Of a stretch of DNA of 27,137 nt, positions 1 through 10,391 are shown one piece after another (the stretch's first letter is position 1; every line of letters begins with the position of its first letter). Position numbers and translations under genes: made by a program. The stretch is from Baffinella frigidus (lineage: Eukaryota; Cryptophyceae; Cryptomonadales; Baffinellaceae): the NCBI GenBank assembly GCA_026770585.1, contig MU647230.1, positions 32,976 through 60,112 on the forward strand. Direction: 5' to 3'. The notes under the pieces were generated by a model that saw only the letters and a program-made list of their open reading frames with translations, did not search any database and had not been told where the DNA came from.

Positions 1-8
1 CTCTCTCG

Positions 9-40
<32 letters not shown>

Positions 41-127
41 ATCAGTCCTCTCAGATTCCATGTGCTCCCTCGAAGCGGGGCGATGTGTCTATTTTAAACC
101 CGAACATTTCTCTCTCTCTCTCTCTCT
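1..127. repeat. CT microsatellite at window start
   Basis: CT dinucleotide runs occupy about 1-42 and 110-127, with a short unique stretch between them. Similar CT tracts recur in introns across the window, so this is probably intronic sequence of gene 1. Confidence 0.8.
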
Positions 128-128
128 T

Positions 129-404
129 TGACACCCTCGCTCTCCGCTCGCTCTAGCTGAGAGGGGTGAGGGGTGTTGGTTCCGCTGCGAGTGGTGTTGA
201 CCCTACACCCTGAACCCTCAACCCCTAACCCCCTCACGTCTCTGGCCTCACAACCTGTCAACGAGGCGGAGCGCAGAGACAGCCTCTCTGTTGGCCTCAA
301 GGTCCGTGACACCCTCGCTCTCCGCTCGCTCTCTGCTCGTTCTCGCTGAGGGGTGTGAGGGGTGTTCGTTCCGCTGCGAGTGGTGGTGACCCTACACCCT
401 AAAC
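129..404 (+). repeat. Direct repeat of about 90 bases, two copies
   Basis: The segments 129-215 and 307-404 are clearly related. Both begin GACACCCTCGCTCTCC, both contain GGTTCCGCTGCGAGTGGT or a near copy, and both end in CCCTACACCCT. The second copy follows a possible exon (266-301) directly, so the repeat may begin at a splice donor. Confidence 0.65.
266..301 (+). CDS. Possible upstream exon of gene 1
   Basis: An open stretch reading AERRDSLSVGLK lies between ACGAG| and |GTCCGT. It ends in phase 0, which fits the phase-0 start of the exon at 730. The acceptor context is poor and there is no homology I recognise, so this is weak inference. Confidence 0.25.
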
Positions 405-860
405 GGGTTTAGGGTGTAGGGGTTTAGGGTGCAGGGTTACCACCACGTTAGTTTCGGGTTTAGGGCCACCCTCACCCCCCCCTCACGGCAGGTGGGGGTA
501 GACGTGGTGGCACAGAAACCCCAAACCCCAAACCCCAAACACTCAACCGTTAACCTGAACCCTCAACCCTAACCAAGGTGGAGGTAGGCTCTCTCTCTAT
601 CTCTCCCTCTCCCCCTTTCTCCCTGAGAGGTGTGAGGGGTTTTGCCCCTCATGGCAGGTGAAACCATAAATGTTAAACCCTAAACCCTAAACCCCAAACC
701 CTTAACCTGAAGCCTGAAGCGTAACGAAGGTGGAGGTAGACGTGGTGGCGAAGGTCGAGGACTTCTTCGTCGGCCTCAACGCGGGTCCTCTCCCCCACAG
801 TCTTTAGTGCTCAGGGTGTATGGTTTAGGGTTCAGGGTTTAGGGTTTTCCCAAACCCCTA
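390..860. repeat. Mixed-orientation telomere-like arrays
   Basis: Degenerate CCCTAAA/CCAAACC and TTTAGGG units alternate here, with orientation switches near 398 and near 850. They lie in introns of gene 1 around the exon at 730-784. Units vary (TTTAGGG, TGTAGGG, TTCAGGG), so these are interstitial arrays and not a chromosome end. Confidence 0.7.
484..594 (+). repeat. Partial echoes of the exon at 730
   Basis: At 484-505 the sequence GGTGGGGGTAGACGTGGTGG, and at 573-588 AAGGTGGAGGTAG, copy the first bases of the exon at 730-784 (GTGGAGGTAGACGTGGTGG). Both are cut off after a few codons, one by a CCAAACC array and the other by a CT microsatellite. Confidence 0.6.
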
Positions 861-1634
861 CACCCTGCGCCTGTCAGTTACGAGGCGGGTCTATGAGTCA
901 CGAGGCGGGCCTATCTATCCCGAGGCGGGCCTGTTCGCGCGCGAAAAGGCGCTCCCGCAGCCAACCCGGCCTCCTCAGCACGAGGAGACCTCATCCGGGG
1001 ACATGTTTAATTCAAAAGAAAACGGATCCCTATTTGTTCATAGGAGTTGGACGAAGGTTAATTAGGGCCCTCATTAAAATCAATTAGGGCCAGAATCCGG
1101 TTTGATAGGCCATTTTCTTTTGAATTGAACATGTTCCCGGATGAAGTCCCGCGTTAGTAATTCTGACCGGCTGTCTTCTCGCGGGCGATCGTGTTCGTGG
1201 TTTCATGCTATCTAAGGCGTTGACGTGTACCATATTACGGTGGCTGTTGCTATCTTGGCAGATAATACCCCACACAGTCTAGCTCTTCCTGACTCGGGTT
1301 GACTGATCGTCTTCACTCCAGAAGCTGCCGGATTTGCACCCAAACCCCGGGGAATTGACTTCCAGTCTCGCCATGTTGGCGAGACCAAACCGTATTAGGC
1401 AGCGCTAGACAGTGGGCTTCGCAAAACCCAAACGTTCTTCTATTTGACACGGTCTGGTGCCAAACATTTTAAAACGTGGGACTGGCGCAGGTACCTGGCT
1501 CAAGATCCGAATGAAACAGATTGCTGAATCGGCCGCCCGGCACCTTGAAGGCCTTCCAGCTGCTGTACTCCCTCAACCCTCAACCCGAACCCCGAAACCT
1601 CAAACACGAAACACGAAACACCCAACACGAAACC

Positions 1635-1715
<81 letters not shown>

Positions 1716-3664
1716 ACCCCAAACCCGAAACCCGAAACACGAAACACCCAACACGAAACCCTAAACCTTGAACCCTGAACCCTAAACCCTGAACCCTAAA
1801 CCCTCAACCTAAACCTAAATCCTAAACCCTACACCCTGCACCATCAACCCGAAACCATAGACCGCAAACCCTAACCCCTGAAGGCGTTTTGCCGCAGGGC
1901 GCACCGGAAGGCGCGAGCATAGAGCAGCTGCTGCGCGGAACTGGCCTGGTTGCACTCCCCGAGGTGCATACAGACACACACCCTAACCTCTAATTCCCAG
2001 AAAAGAACGCTCCACCACCAAAGCTGCTTTCGATCGATTGTGAACTCGGGATCATGGTACAAATTTAAATCGCTCTGATGCAACACGTTTGACCATGGGG
2101 GGTGGCAAACCCTAAACCCGAAACCCGAAACCCGAAGCCCGAAACCCGAAACCCAAAACCCGAAACCCGAAACCCGAAACCCGAAACCCGAAACCCGAAA
2201 CCCGAAACCCTAACCCCTAACCCATGAACCGCAAACAGGTGGAGGAGGCGGAGAGCGACCAGGAATGGCTCTTCAACGACAACCCTGGCGGTACCCCCCC
2301 ACCAGAGAATCAACTTACGAAATCAACTTACGGTCGCCAGAGAATCAACTCACGAAATCAACTTACGGTCGCAGTATGCTGGCAGAGAGAGACCTTTCAT
2401 GAGAAGTGTTCCAGTTCTGATGGCGTCCATCTTGCAGGGGCCCCCACGCCCAAAGTTGACGATCCTGGTGCTGAACTCTAGCTCTGTCCCACTTGATTTC
2501 GTTTCATCGTTAAAAAACTTGAGCCGTCATTATTATTTTTAAAGGAGGATCTCCAGTAGAGCTGGTCTCTGATGAGTTGACACTTTTCGGACCTCGAAAA
2601 ACTTCTAAACTTTCAAACTCTTTTAGTCAACTCGTACGAAATTTACCACAACGTAAATTTCTTACAATTTCGCTGTAGTAAATTTCAGGTGAGTTGACTA
2701 AAAGAGTTTGGAAGTTTGGAAGTTTTTCGAGGTCCGAAAAATGTCAACTCATGAGAGACCAGCTCTACAAATTAACTGTCCATCTACGGCTAAATTGTTT
2801 TAATGATGAGACGAAATCAAGTGGGACAGAGCAAGGAACTGTCAACTTACTCAACTGTCAACTTGTCAAAACGAAGGGTGGCTCCTCACCCGAGAGTGAG
2901 TGTTGTTCACTTAGTGCGGTCCACGTGTCGCCATAAGTGGCCAGGGATTAGCCACAAGTATCCCCCCACCAGAGGGTTCCTTTCGTTCTCCTAGCGTCCA
3001 TCTTGCAGGGTCAGGGCATAAACCCCAAATCCCACATCACCCAACCCCTGAACCTTAAACCCCGGGTTGCCCTGAACCCTCAACCCCGCTGGCCGAATCC
3101 GAAACCTTCAACCCTAAACCCTCAACTCTAACTACTCTCGCAGACAACACAAGCGTCTCGGGGCAAACGTTGGGTGGGGTGTATCTTATTCCCACCAGAG
3201 CTCGACACCTAGTTCTCTCCGAGGCTTTACAGGGGTACCTCGCTCATAAGAAAGTAGTGCCCCCCCCCTAGGACCACCATAGGGCCCTAGGCATAGGCCT
3301 ACTGTAGGGTCCTAGGGGGGGGGGGGTTCTTATGAGCGAGGTAACCCTGTACACCCTGAACCCTGAACTCTAAACCCTTTTCCCCCCATACAAGGGTACC
3401 TCGCTCATGAGAAACCGTCCCCCCCTTAGGACCACCATAGGGCCCTAGCTAGGCATGGGCCTACGGCCTACTGTAGGCCCTAGGGGGGCGCGGTTTCTGA
3501 TGAGCGAGGTACCCCTGTACACCCCCGCAGACAACACGGGGGTCTTGAAGCAAATGAGCTTCGACCCGAACCCCTAAATCCTAAACCCTGAACCCTAACC
3601 CCTAACCCCTGAACCCTCAACCCTCAACCCTGAAACCTAAACCCTAAACCTTGAACCCTAAACC

Positions 3665-3717
<53 letters not shown>

Positions 3718-3844
3718 ACTGTAAACTACCCTCGCAGGCAACACGGGCGTCTCGGGGCAAATGAGCTTCGATCCCGCCAGCACTCTAGTACGCCCGCGCC
3801 TCTCTGTTGACGAGATCCTCCGTCGCGCACGTGGCAAGACCTAG
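730..3844 (+). CDS. Unrecognised spliced gene, 3' part (five exons, stop at 3842-3844)
   Basis: Exons assembled by hand: 730-784, 1491-1564, 1898-1963, 2239-2290, 3738-3844. Each is bounded by AG before and GT after. Phases agree at every join (1, 0, 0, 1), and the total of 354 bases gives 117 residues and TAG. The conceptual product begins VEVDVVAKVEDFFVGLNAG, passes through EQLLRGTGLVALPE and an acidic EEAESDQEW, and ends LSVDEILRRARGKT. I recognise no family. Acceptors end in GCGCAG, GCCGCAG, GCAAACAG and CTCGCAG. The last three follow CCCTAAA- or CCCTCAA-type arrays, which act as the upstream intron sequence. Introns hold MITEs and echoes of the first and last exons. The 5' end is not found and may lie outside the window. 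The shared phases make the gene convincing; its function is unknown. Confidence 0.72.
885..945. repeat. GAGGCGGGCC-type GC-rich motif cluster
   Basis: Three tandem occurrences of CGAGGCGGG(C/T)CTAT-like sequence. The same motif, mostly in reverse orientation, recurs at 3925-4080, 4326-4346, 15503-15512 and 22680-22692. Confidence 0.6.
991..1144. mobile_element. Foldback element, family E, copy 1
   Basis: A 154-base element with inverted ends TCATCCGGGGACATGTTTAA and its near complement ending CATGTTCCCGGATGA. It has the same length as the copy at 11190-11343 and shares internal sequence such as CCCTATTTGTTCATAGGAG. No clear target duplication is visible for this copy. Confidence 0.85.
1145..1490. 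other. Intron sequence with small hairpin
   Basis: No exon is seen here. 1290-1366 is a degenerate copy of repeat P (ACTCGGGTTGAC to GAATTGACTTCC). Near 1364-1385 there is a perfect hairpin, GTCTCGCC-ATGTT-GGCGAGAC. The stretch ends at the acceptor of the exon at 1491. Confidence 0.5.
1565..1885 (+). repeat. CCCTCAA/CCCTAAA array in intron of gene 1
   Basis: A long array dominated by exact CCCTCAA heptamers (about 1628-1718), flanked by CCCGAAA, CACGAAA and CCCTAAA variants. It ends shortly before the acceptor TTTTGCCGCAG of the exon at 1898. It is C-rich in the sense strand of the gene. Confidence 0.9.
2100..2238 (+). repeat. CCCGAAA array ending at a 3' splice site
   Basis: About fifteen CCCGAAA heptamers followed by CCCTAACCCCTAACCCATG and the acceptor GCAAACAG of the exon at 2239. 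The array is the only candidate for a pyrimidine tract at this splice site. Confidence 0.85.
2296..2372 (+). repeat. Tandem duplication of about 34 bases
   Basis: Two tandem copies of AGAATCAACTTACGAAATCA plus ACTTACGGTCGC lie directly after the donor of the exon at 2239-2290. They look like decayed intron sequence. Confidence 0.7.
2478..2835. mobile_element. Outer foldback element, family K, with a second element nested inside
   Basis: Ends CTAGCTCTGTCCCACTTG and the complementary CAAGTGGGACAGAGCAAG define a 358-base element related by its terminal CTAGCTCTG to the elements at 21074 and 26671. The central 2559-2765 is a separate long palindrome. Only short sequence such as GATTTCGTTTCATCGTTAAA and its complement belongs to the outer unit. 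Confidence 0.8.
2559..2765. mobile_element. Nested inner foldback element with TA flanks
   Basis: Long inverted arms of roughly 75 bases start GAGCTGGTCTCTGATGAG and end CTCATGAGAGACCAGCTC, around a core of ACGAAATTTACCACAACG. TA precedes and follows the element, which fits a TA target duplication on insertion into the outer element. Confidence 0.8.
3230..3349. mobile_element. Foldback element, family B, copy 1
   Basis: A near-perfect palindrome with ends CAGGGGTACCTCGCTCATAA and its complement, flanked by TA on both sides. The core carries CCTAGG-ACCACC-ATAGGGCCCTAGG and CTACTGTAGGGTCCTAGG. It is about 120 bases and non-coding. Confidence 0.9.
3391..3517. mobile_element. Foldback element, family B, copy 2
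   Basis: Same termini and core as copy 1, with TA flanks. It ends 9 bases before the CCCGCAG acceptor of the second last-exon echo, so the element occupies the region just upstream of a splice acceptor. Confidence 0.9.
3570..3731 (+). repeat. CCCTAAA/CCCTCAA array before the last exon
   Basis: A degenerate array with a block of exact CCCTCAA units (about 3664-3718), followed within about 20 bases by the acceptor ACTACCCTCGCAG of the exon at 3738. Confidence 0.9.
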
Positions 3845-4197
3845 TCCTTAATACCCTAGGCTTAACTATCCGGTTTTCAGGATGTTAGCGCACGAACCTC
3901 CGCCTCATGAACCGCGTGAGACAGGCCCGCCTCGGGACAGATAGGCCCGCCTCGGGGGAAAATGGCTCCAAGGGTGAGTCCTTTTCCCCTGAGGCGGGCC
4001 CGTCCAGGACCCGGTCCTCACACCCGCCTCGGGACAGGCCCGCCTGGGGAGGACCTAGTCCAGGACGAGCCCGCCTCGGGCCGTTAGATCGACTGTACTC
4101 GGGGTAAGCCCCTTGAAGGCTGCACGTGCGTTCGGGAGTGAACATCGGAAGCCGCGCACGCCTCTTCCCGTGAGGGTGTGGTGACGCCTCAGGAATA

Positions 4198-4314
4198 CAG
4201 GGGTGCCTGGCTCATATGAAACTCCAACCCCCCTAGGATCACCATAGGACCCTAGGCATAGCCCTACTGTAGGGTCTTAGGGGGGGTTAGTTTCTGATGA
4301 GCGAGGTACCTCTG
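4198..4314. mobile_element. Foldback element, family B, copy 3
   Basis: Ends CAGGGGTGCCTGGCTCAT and ATGAGCGAGGTACCTCTG with TA on both sides and the CCTAGG core. Its arms are more diverged than in copies 1 and 2. Confidence 0.9.
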
Positions 4315-4375
4315 TAGCGTGAGTCGGGCCCGCCTCGGGACAGATAACGTCTCTTTCTGACGCTGCTCCGTGCGG

Positions 4376-4486
4376 GTATACCCCTTACGTGGCCAGGTAG
4401 TCAAATTTGACTGCCAAGAGGTCCTAGGCAAGTCCTACGGCCCTACGGTAGGGCGCATGAGCCTACTGGCTACTTAAGGGGTATAC
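4376..4486. mobile_element. Foldback element with GTATACCCCTTA ends
   Basis: Inverted ends GTATACCCCTTACGTGGCCA and GGCTACTTAAGGGGTATAC enclose about 111 bases. The core again contains CCTAGG and a CCCTACGGTAGGG palindrome, as in families B and J. It is a single copy in the window. Confidence 0.8.
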
Positions 4487-4580
4487 ATTCCGCATTGCGG
4501 CCGTATTGGATTTAATAAAGTTGTCTCTCTCGCATTGCAGGATCTTACCCCCCCCCCCCCCCTCCCAAGGAGGCTAGGTT

Positions 4581-7500
4581 TCAGAAGGACCCATAGAGAG
4601 GTCGCGCACACTCGACAGCGGCCTTTTTTCGGGCGTAGACAACATCTGTCCGTAGGATGTACTTGGTACCCTGGTGTGCCCCGCGTGGTTGTCAGAGGGG
4701 GGTAGCATCGTATTGAGCACGGACAGAAATCCGAGGGCCCCAGAGGGTTTTGTCCCTGTTGCCAGAGTGCAACGTTTTGGGCGAATAGATTCACATTGGT
4801 TGAGAAGAGGAGATGAGCCGCACGGGGACGCTGGGACACGTTGCACATTCCTGAAGCGGCTTTGACCGGTCGCGAGGGACAGGACCTATCTGCCTCACTC
4901 GGGTTGACCGACTTTTCTCAAGGAGACATGCTGGGCGTGCGGTACAAATCCGTCAACTCTGGAGCGAAAACGAGCCCGGGCTCACCAGACTGGTGAGCCC
5001 AAACATACTGAGACAGAGCTAGAGGACTGTTGCATCTTTTCTTGGTGCGGACCTGCGTCACAGGGCGCGCCTGGTTTAGGGTTTCGGGTTTCGGGTTTCG
5101 GGTTTGAAACGTTGAAGGCTCGGCGCGCACCACGCCAGATTGATCGAGGGAAACCGACGCCTTATCCACGCCAGATCTGGCGTCGTTGACTTAAGGATTC
5201 AAGGGGGTTCCCCTGAAAGATGTCAAAAGTGGATGTTTCGATCCCTCTGGCGTGGCACCTGCGTCACAGGGCGCGCCTCGTGCTGCCAGCAGTCCACCCC
5301 ATGCCTGTTTCGGGTTCAGGCTTCAGGGTTTGGGGTTTGGGGTTTGGGGTTTGGGGTTTAGGGTTTAAGGTTTAGGGTTTGGGGTTTAGTGTTTAAGGTT
5401 TAGGGTGTAGGGTTTAGTTAGGGTTTAGGGTTCAGGGTTTAGGGTTTAGGGTTTAGGGTTTAGGGTTTAGGGTTTAGGGTTTAGGGTTTAGGGTTTAGGG
5501 TTGCCTGTGCAGCAGCGCCAGGCCAGGTACTGGTGTGATGCGCGCGCTTTCCTGCTTTAGGGTTTAGAGTTTAGTGTATAGGGTTTAGGGTTTAGGGTTC
5601 AGGGTTTGTCAGTAATACAGCCTTCTTCCCCCATGTGTGTTGAGTGCGCATGACCGCACTCCCGATCCTGCTTTCCTGCTTTCATCCGGGAGCATCATGT
5701 AACGAAATAAAAATGGCAACAAAATCTACTACACCTTTGCTTTACTATCACTAGTAGGAGCCTTTTGTGTAGTAAATTTCGTTGCCCATTCTCATGAAAT
5801 TAAATGATGTTCCCGGATTAGCTTGCAAGGAAAGCTTGAGCCTGAAGTGAGGACGAGCGTTATTGATGCAAACATGGGCATGCCTGTGCATGCCCAGTCC
5901 CCAGTCCGTAGGAACACCCCTGTGTTCCTACGGGTTGCCTACCGGAGGGTCCTAGGTCTTATCGCTTAGGGGTTATTCAAAGTCCCTTCGAAGTCCGCTG
6001 GGTGGCCTGTGCACCAGCGCCGAATCTAGCAGAGGCGTGATACGCGCACTTTCCTGCCCGGAAGGAAAGCTTCAGGCTCAAGAGAGAAGGAGATTTTTTT
6101 ATGCCAACATGGCCGTTAAGTCCCCCCCACGGAGGCTAGGTCGCAGCAGGACCATAAATGAAGTCACGCACACTCTTCAGGCTCACCACACAACGGGCTA
6201 CGAGGGAATTTTCGGGCACTCATTGCCCAAGTGTCTGTTACCTTATCCGTAAGAACCCCCCTATGTCACTACAGGTTGCCTACCATAGGGTCCTAGGTCT
6301 TATCGTTTAGAGGTTATTCAAAATCCCTTCGAAGTCCGCTGTGTGGGAAGGGAAAGTGCGGTCATTACAGATCAAAACCAACATGGCCACCATGCATTCC
6401 ACAGAGAGAATGATATTTTCAATGCCAACATGGCTATGTTGCAGCAGGACCAAGAGAGCAGTCACGAGAGAGGTGTCCCAGCCACCAGCCCTCCCAGGCG
6501 GACCAAATCGACGATTGTTTGGAGCCATTTCCTCGGGTGGCACATTCGTTTTCGAAGGTGCCGCCCGAGGAATTGGCGCATGCCCCAGCCTCGATTTGGT
6601 CCATCTCGGAGGGCTGGTGGAAAAGCTAGTTTCGGAAGCTTCCAGCTCTGGAAGGCTTTTTGGGACCTGAAGCGGATCAAATTCCCTCTACGCTCTCCCC
6701 CTTTTCAGACTTTGAAAAATTTCAGGCCTCGAAAGGGGATTTGACCCGCTTCAGGTACCAGAAAAGCCATCCAGAGCTGGAAGCTTCCGTAACGAAAGCA
6801 ACATCCGAACAAGTTCATCGCATCACCTGAAAGAATTCATTTCGCAGCGCGTCCATCTAAAGGATTTTCGGTACAAATCCCGGTATCTAAAGCCCTAAAC
6901 GTACGAAACGGCTCCAAAGTCAAGCCACATATGAGATAGAATCTATCACGTGACGGGACGCGAGTGGGCCACTCGAGAATGCTGGAGGATCCTATTTGTA
7001 TGTGGGGCTGTAAATATTTGTACCAGGATAAGGTGTTCCAACCTCGTGACTGGCCAATATATGGCTAGCTACGTGACCAATCAACGAAAGTTACTACACA
7101 CATGCCCACTTTTAAAATCACATCGGTTTTAAATAGGCCCCTCTAGCATTCTCGTGTGGAAGTGCCTCACGGGAGCACCATCGGGAAAGATGTGTGCCAG
7201 GACGACACCTAATGCGAGCAAGGCAGTGTACCAGGGAAAACTCAAACTAATTAACAGTTGTATGGGGTGTAGGGTGTGGGGTGTAGAGTGCAGGGTGCAG
7301 GGTGCAGGGTGCAGGGTGCAGGGTGCAGGATGCAGGGTGCAGGGTGCAGGCTGTAGGGTATAGGGCGTAGGGTCTAAGGATCACGGAGGGACAGACCTTC
7401 CCCCCGTGCTCATTATAGAAGCACGTTTCGCCCCCACCGTATGAGGACAGGTAGCCTCACTCGGGTTGACAGACTATTCTTAAGTTGCCATGCTGGGTCT

Positions 7501-10093
7501 GCGATACAAATCCGTCAACTTTGGAGCGGAAAAGAGCCCCGACCTGCCCCCCATGCTGATGGTAGAAGCACGTTTCGCCTCCACCGGAGGAGGACAGATA
7601 GATCATAAATTTCTGGGGGAAATTTCGCCAAGACGATAACTAATCCGAGCCGGCTGAATTAAAAACTGTTAACGGTCACACGGGAGGGCACTCAACCTGC
7701 CCTCAGACCTGCCCTTCAGATTTGCCATGGCGTTTGAGCCATTTCGTACTTTTAGGGCTTTAAAATACCTGGTTATGTACCAGAAATCTTTTAGATAGGC
7801 AGTTCCTGAAATTAAATCTATTTAGGTCCGGGACTCGACCTGTCCCCCGTGCTCATTATAGAAGCACGTTTCGCCCCCGCCGCATGAGGAGAGATAGATC
7901 AGCACCGTGTACCTGTTTCCAGGGGTTTGGGGTTTAGGGTTTAGGGTTTAGGGTTTAGGGTTATGGTTATGGGTTTGGAGTTTAGGGTTTAGGGTTCAGG
8001 GTTCAGGGTTCAGGGTTCAGAGTTTTGGGTTCAGGGTTTAGGGTTCAGGGTTTAGCTACTGGAACGTCCTACCCCACCCTATCCTGTAACCGACATCAGA
8101 TTCTGATGGCGACGGCTCCAATTCCCACAACTTTTGGGGGACATTCAAATCATATCAGACCCAAAGTTGACATGTTGTAACCAAAACCTGACTGTTAAAC
8201 CAAAATTCGTTTTACAAAGATTAGATAGACAGAGCGGGCCCAAGCTTTTCAGTAAAGTGTTCAGGGTTTAGGGTTCAGGGTTTAGGGGCCACTCAGGTTC
8301 ATCACCAAGCTGCCTCGAGGCAGCATGGTGATGATTAGAGGGGGGATTTAATGCGGCAACGGTTTTAATTTAAAACTATTGGATTCAATGAAAATTACTA
8401 CACGAACGTTTTAATATTACTAATAAAACTCATTGTGTATGGTAAATTGCATTACCAGAAAGTTTTAAATCAAAATCGTTTTCCTATGCAATTCCTCTAT
8501 TCCAGGGAAATTAGGTCCTCGGAACCATACCCTGTTTGTGGGGGAATACATCGAGGCCGTGGTGGCATGCATAAAGGTCCCTCCTGCGGCACGGAAACGT
8601 GCAGGGGGTTCTCAAAATTCAGGACACGCACCGCCCCTAGCGTGGTCTATCCTCCAAGGACTAGCTCTACAGTAGGACCCTAAGGCGGTGCGTGTCCTGA
8701 ATTTCGAGTAGCCACGCCAGGTCAGAAGCCGATATTTCATTGTTACTACACGATCTTCAAGTAAAGTTGATTCTACCCGGGAAACACGCCAAAAGTGTTG
8801 GGAATTAGAGCTCTTTGCCGCCGCAATAATGTTTAAAAGAAGTATTTTGTACCAGGATACGCCATTTATTGCGAACGAGTGTGTATGAACATCCCACTTG
8901 TGACCTGGCGTGGCCCCTGGACTTCACCATCCGCCATGAGAGCAGACCTCTAGGTCAGGTCCACTTAGTCGCCATAAGTACACTTTGAAGCCATAAGTCC
9001 ACTTAGTAGCGCCAACTCTGAATTTCGAGTAACCTCACACAGCGGACTTCGAAGGGACTTTGAATCACCCCTAAGCGATAAGACCTAGGACCCTACGGTA
9101 GGCAACCCGCAGGGGCATAGAGGGGTTCCTACGGATAAGGTGACGGAAACTCGGGCTCTCAGCGCCCGAAAATCCCTTGGTAGCCCGCTGTGTGGCATGT
9201 ACCGCGTCTCTCGCCCGATGGAGTCGACTTCCTAGCGCTCTCACCAACTTGGTGAGACCGGGCACCTTTTCATTCCAAAGTTAACGGATTTGTACCACGG
9301 ACCCAGACTGTCAACTTTAGAAGAGTACCGCGTTTCTCGCCCGAGGGCGACATCCTCTTTGTCAAGCTCTTGACTCGGGTGAACAGACTATTCTTAAGTT
9401 GACATGCTGGGCGTGCGGTACAAATATGTCAACTTTGGAGCGGAAGAGGACCGTGTCTCTCTTCCCAAGGAATCTACGTCCGCGCCGTCGTAGTGCTTCC
9501 CGAACCTGTTTTGAGGGTTCGGGGGTTGGGGCTTGGGGTTTGGGGTTTAGGGTTTAGGGTTTAGGGTTTGTGTTCTTGGGGTTTAGGGTGTGGGGTTTGG
9601 ATTTTAGGGTTTAGGGTTTAGGGTTTAGGGTTTAGGGTTTAGGGTTTGGGGTTTGGGGTTTAGGGTTTAGGGTTTAGGGATGAGGGTTTAGGGTCTAGGG
9701 TTTGGGGTTAAGGGTTTGGGGGTTGGGGTTTGAGTTTTAGGGTTTAGGCGTTTGGGGTTTGGGGTTTGGGGTTTGGGGTTTGGGGTTTGGGGTTTAGGGC
9801 GTGGGGTTTAGGGTTTATGCTTCAGGGTTTAGGGTTTAGGGTTTAGGGTTGAGGGTTTAGGGTTTAGGGTTGAGGGTTTAGGGTTTAGGGTTTAGGATTA
9901 AGGGTTTGGAGTTTAGGGTTTAGGGTTTGGGGTTGAGGATTAAGAGTTTAGGGTTTAGGGTTTAGGTTTGAGGGTTGAGGGTTGAGGGTTGAAGGTTGAG
10001 GGTTGAGGATTAAGGGTTGAGGGTTGAGGGTTGAGGGTTGAGGGTTTAGGGTTTAGGGTTAGGGTTTAGGGTTTAGGTTTGAGGGTTGAGGAT

Positions 10094-10139
<46 letters not shown>

Positions 10140-10345
10140 GTTTGAGGGTTGACGAACCGCAGTCCAGGGTCGTAGCGGTACAGCCTGATGTTGTCGTTGA
10201 ATCCTACCGCCTGCCGCCCTGCAGGGTTTGGGTTTAGGGGTGAGGGTTCAGGGTTGAGGGTTTCGGTTTTAGGGTTTAGGGTTTAGGGTTTAGGGTTTAG
10301 GGTTTAGGGTGTAGGGTTTAGGGTTTAGAATTGAGGGTGTAGGGT

Positions 10346-10391
<46 letters not shown>

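Larger units (their letters stand above)
3131..3573 (+). repeat. Two echoes of the last exon of gene 1
   Basis: At 3131-3170 (CTCGCAGACAACACAAGCGT, then CTCGGGGCAAA) and 3523-3570 (CCCGCAGACAACACGGGGGT, then GCAAATGAGCTTCGACCC) the start of the exon at 3738 is repeated with its own acceptor. Both keep the phase for NT-V and QM-F-type residues, then run into unrelated sequence or a CCCTAAA array. They lack the rest of the exon and its stop. Confidence 0.8.
3845..4580. other. Convergent intergenic region of genes 1 and 2
   Basis: No gene is seen. 3925-4080 carries seven or so copies of the GCCCGCCTCGGG motif, some separated by CCTTTTCCCC. Two foldback elements (4198-4314, 4376-4486) and a 14-base C run (about 4549-4562) lie between the stop codons of the two convergent genes, so the 3' ends and poly(A) sites of both genes must lie here. 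Confidence 0.6.

Noticed and set aside
1521-1778. Open frames with LNPQPSTLNPQPST repeats
   Set aside because: Translations of the CCCTCAA array; the real coding part is 1491-1564 in another frame.
2100-2220. CRISPR-like array
   Set aside because: Heptamer units without spacers, and the context is eukaryotic introns.
6341-6744. Open frames of 109 to 133 codons on the plus strand
   Set aside because: They lie in the family D and GGAAGCTTCC foldback elements and an exon 8 echo.
8531-8610. A possible dioxygenase exon reading GGTFMHATTASMYS on the minus strand
   Set aside because: It looked like the GGxTxF motif and fitted exon 6 in phase, but the exon at 7840-7912 gives the full YTVLIYLS and GGGETCFY sequence, joins exons 4 and 6 in phase and has echoes; no room remains for this one.
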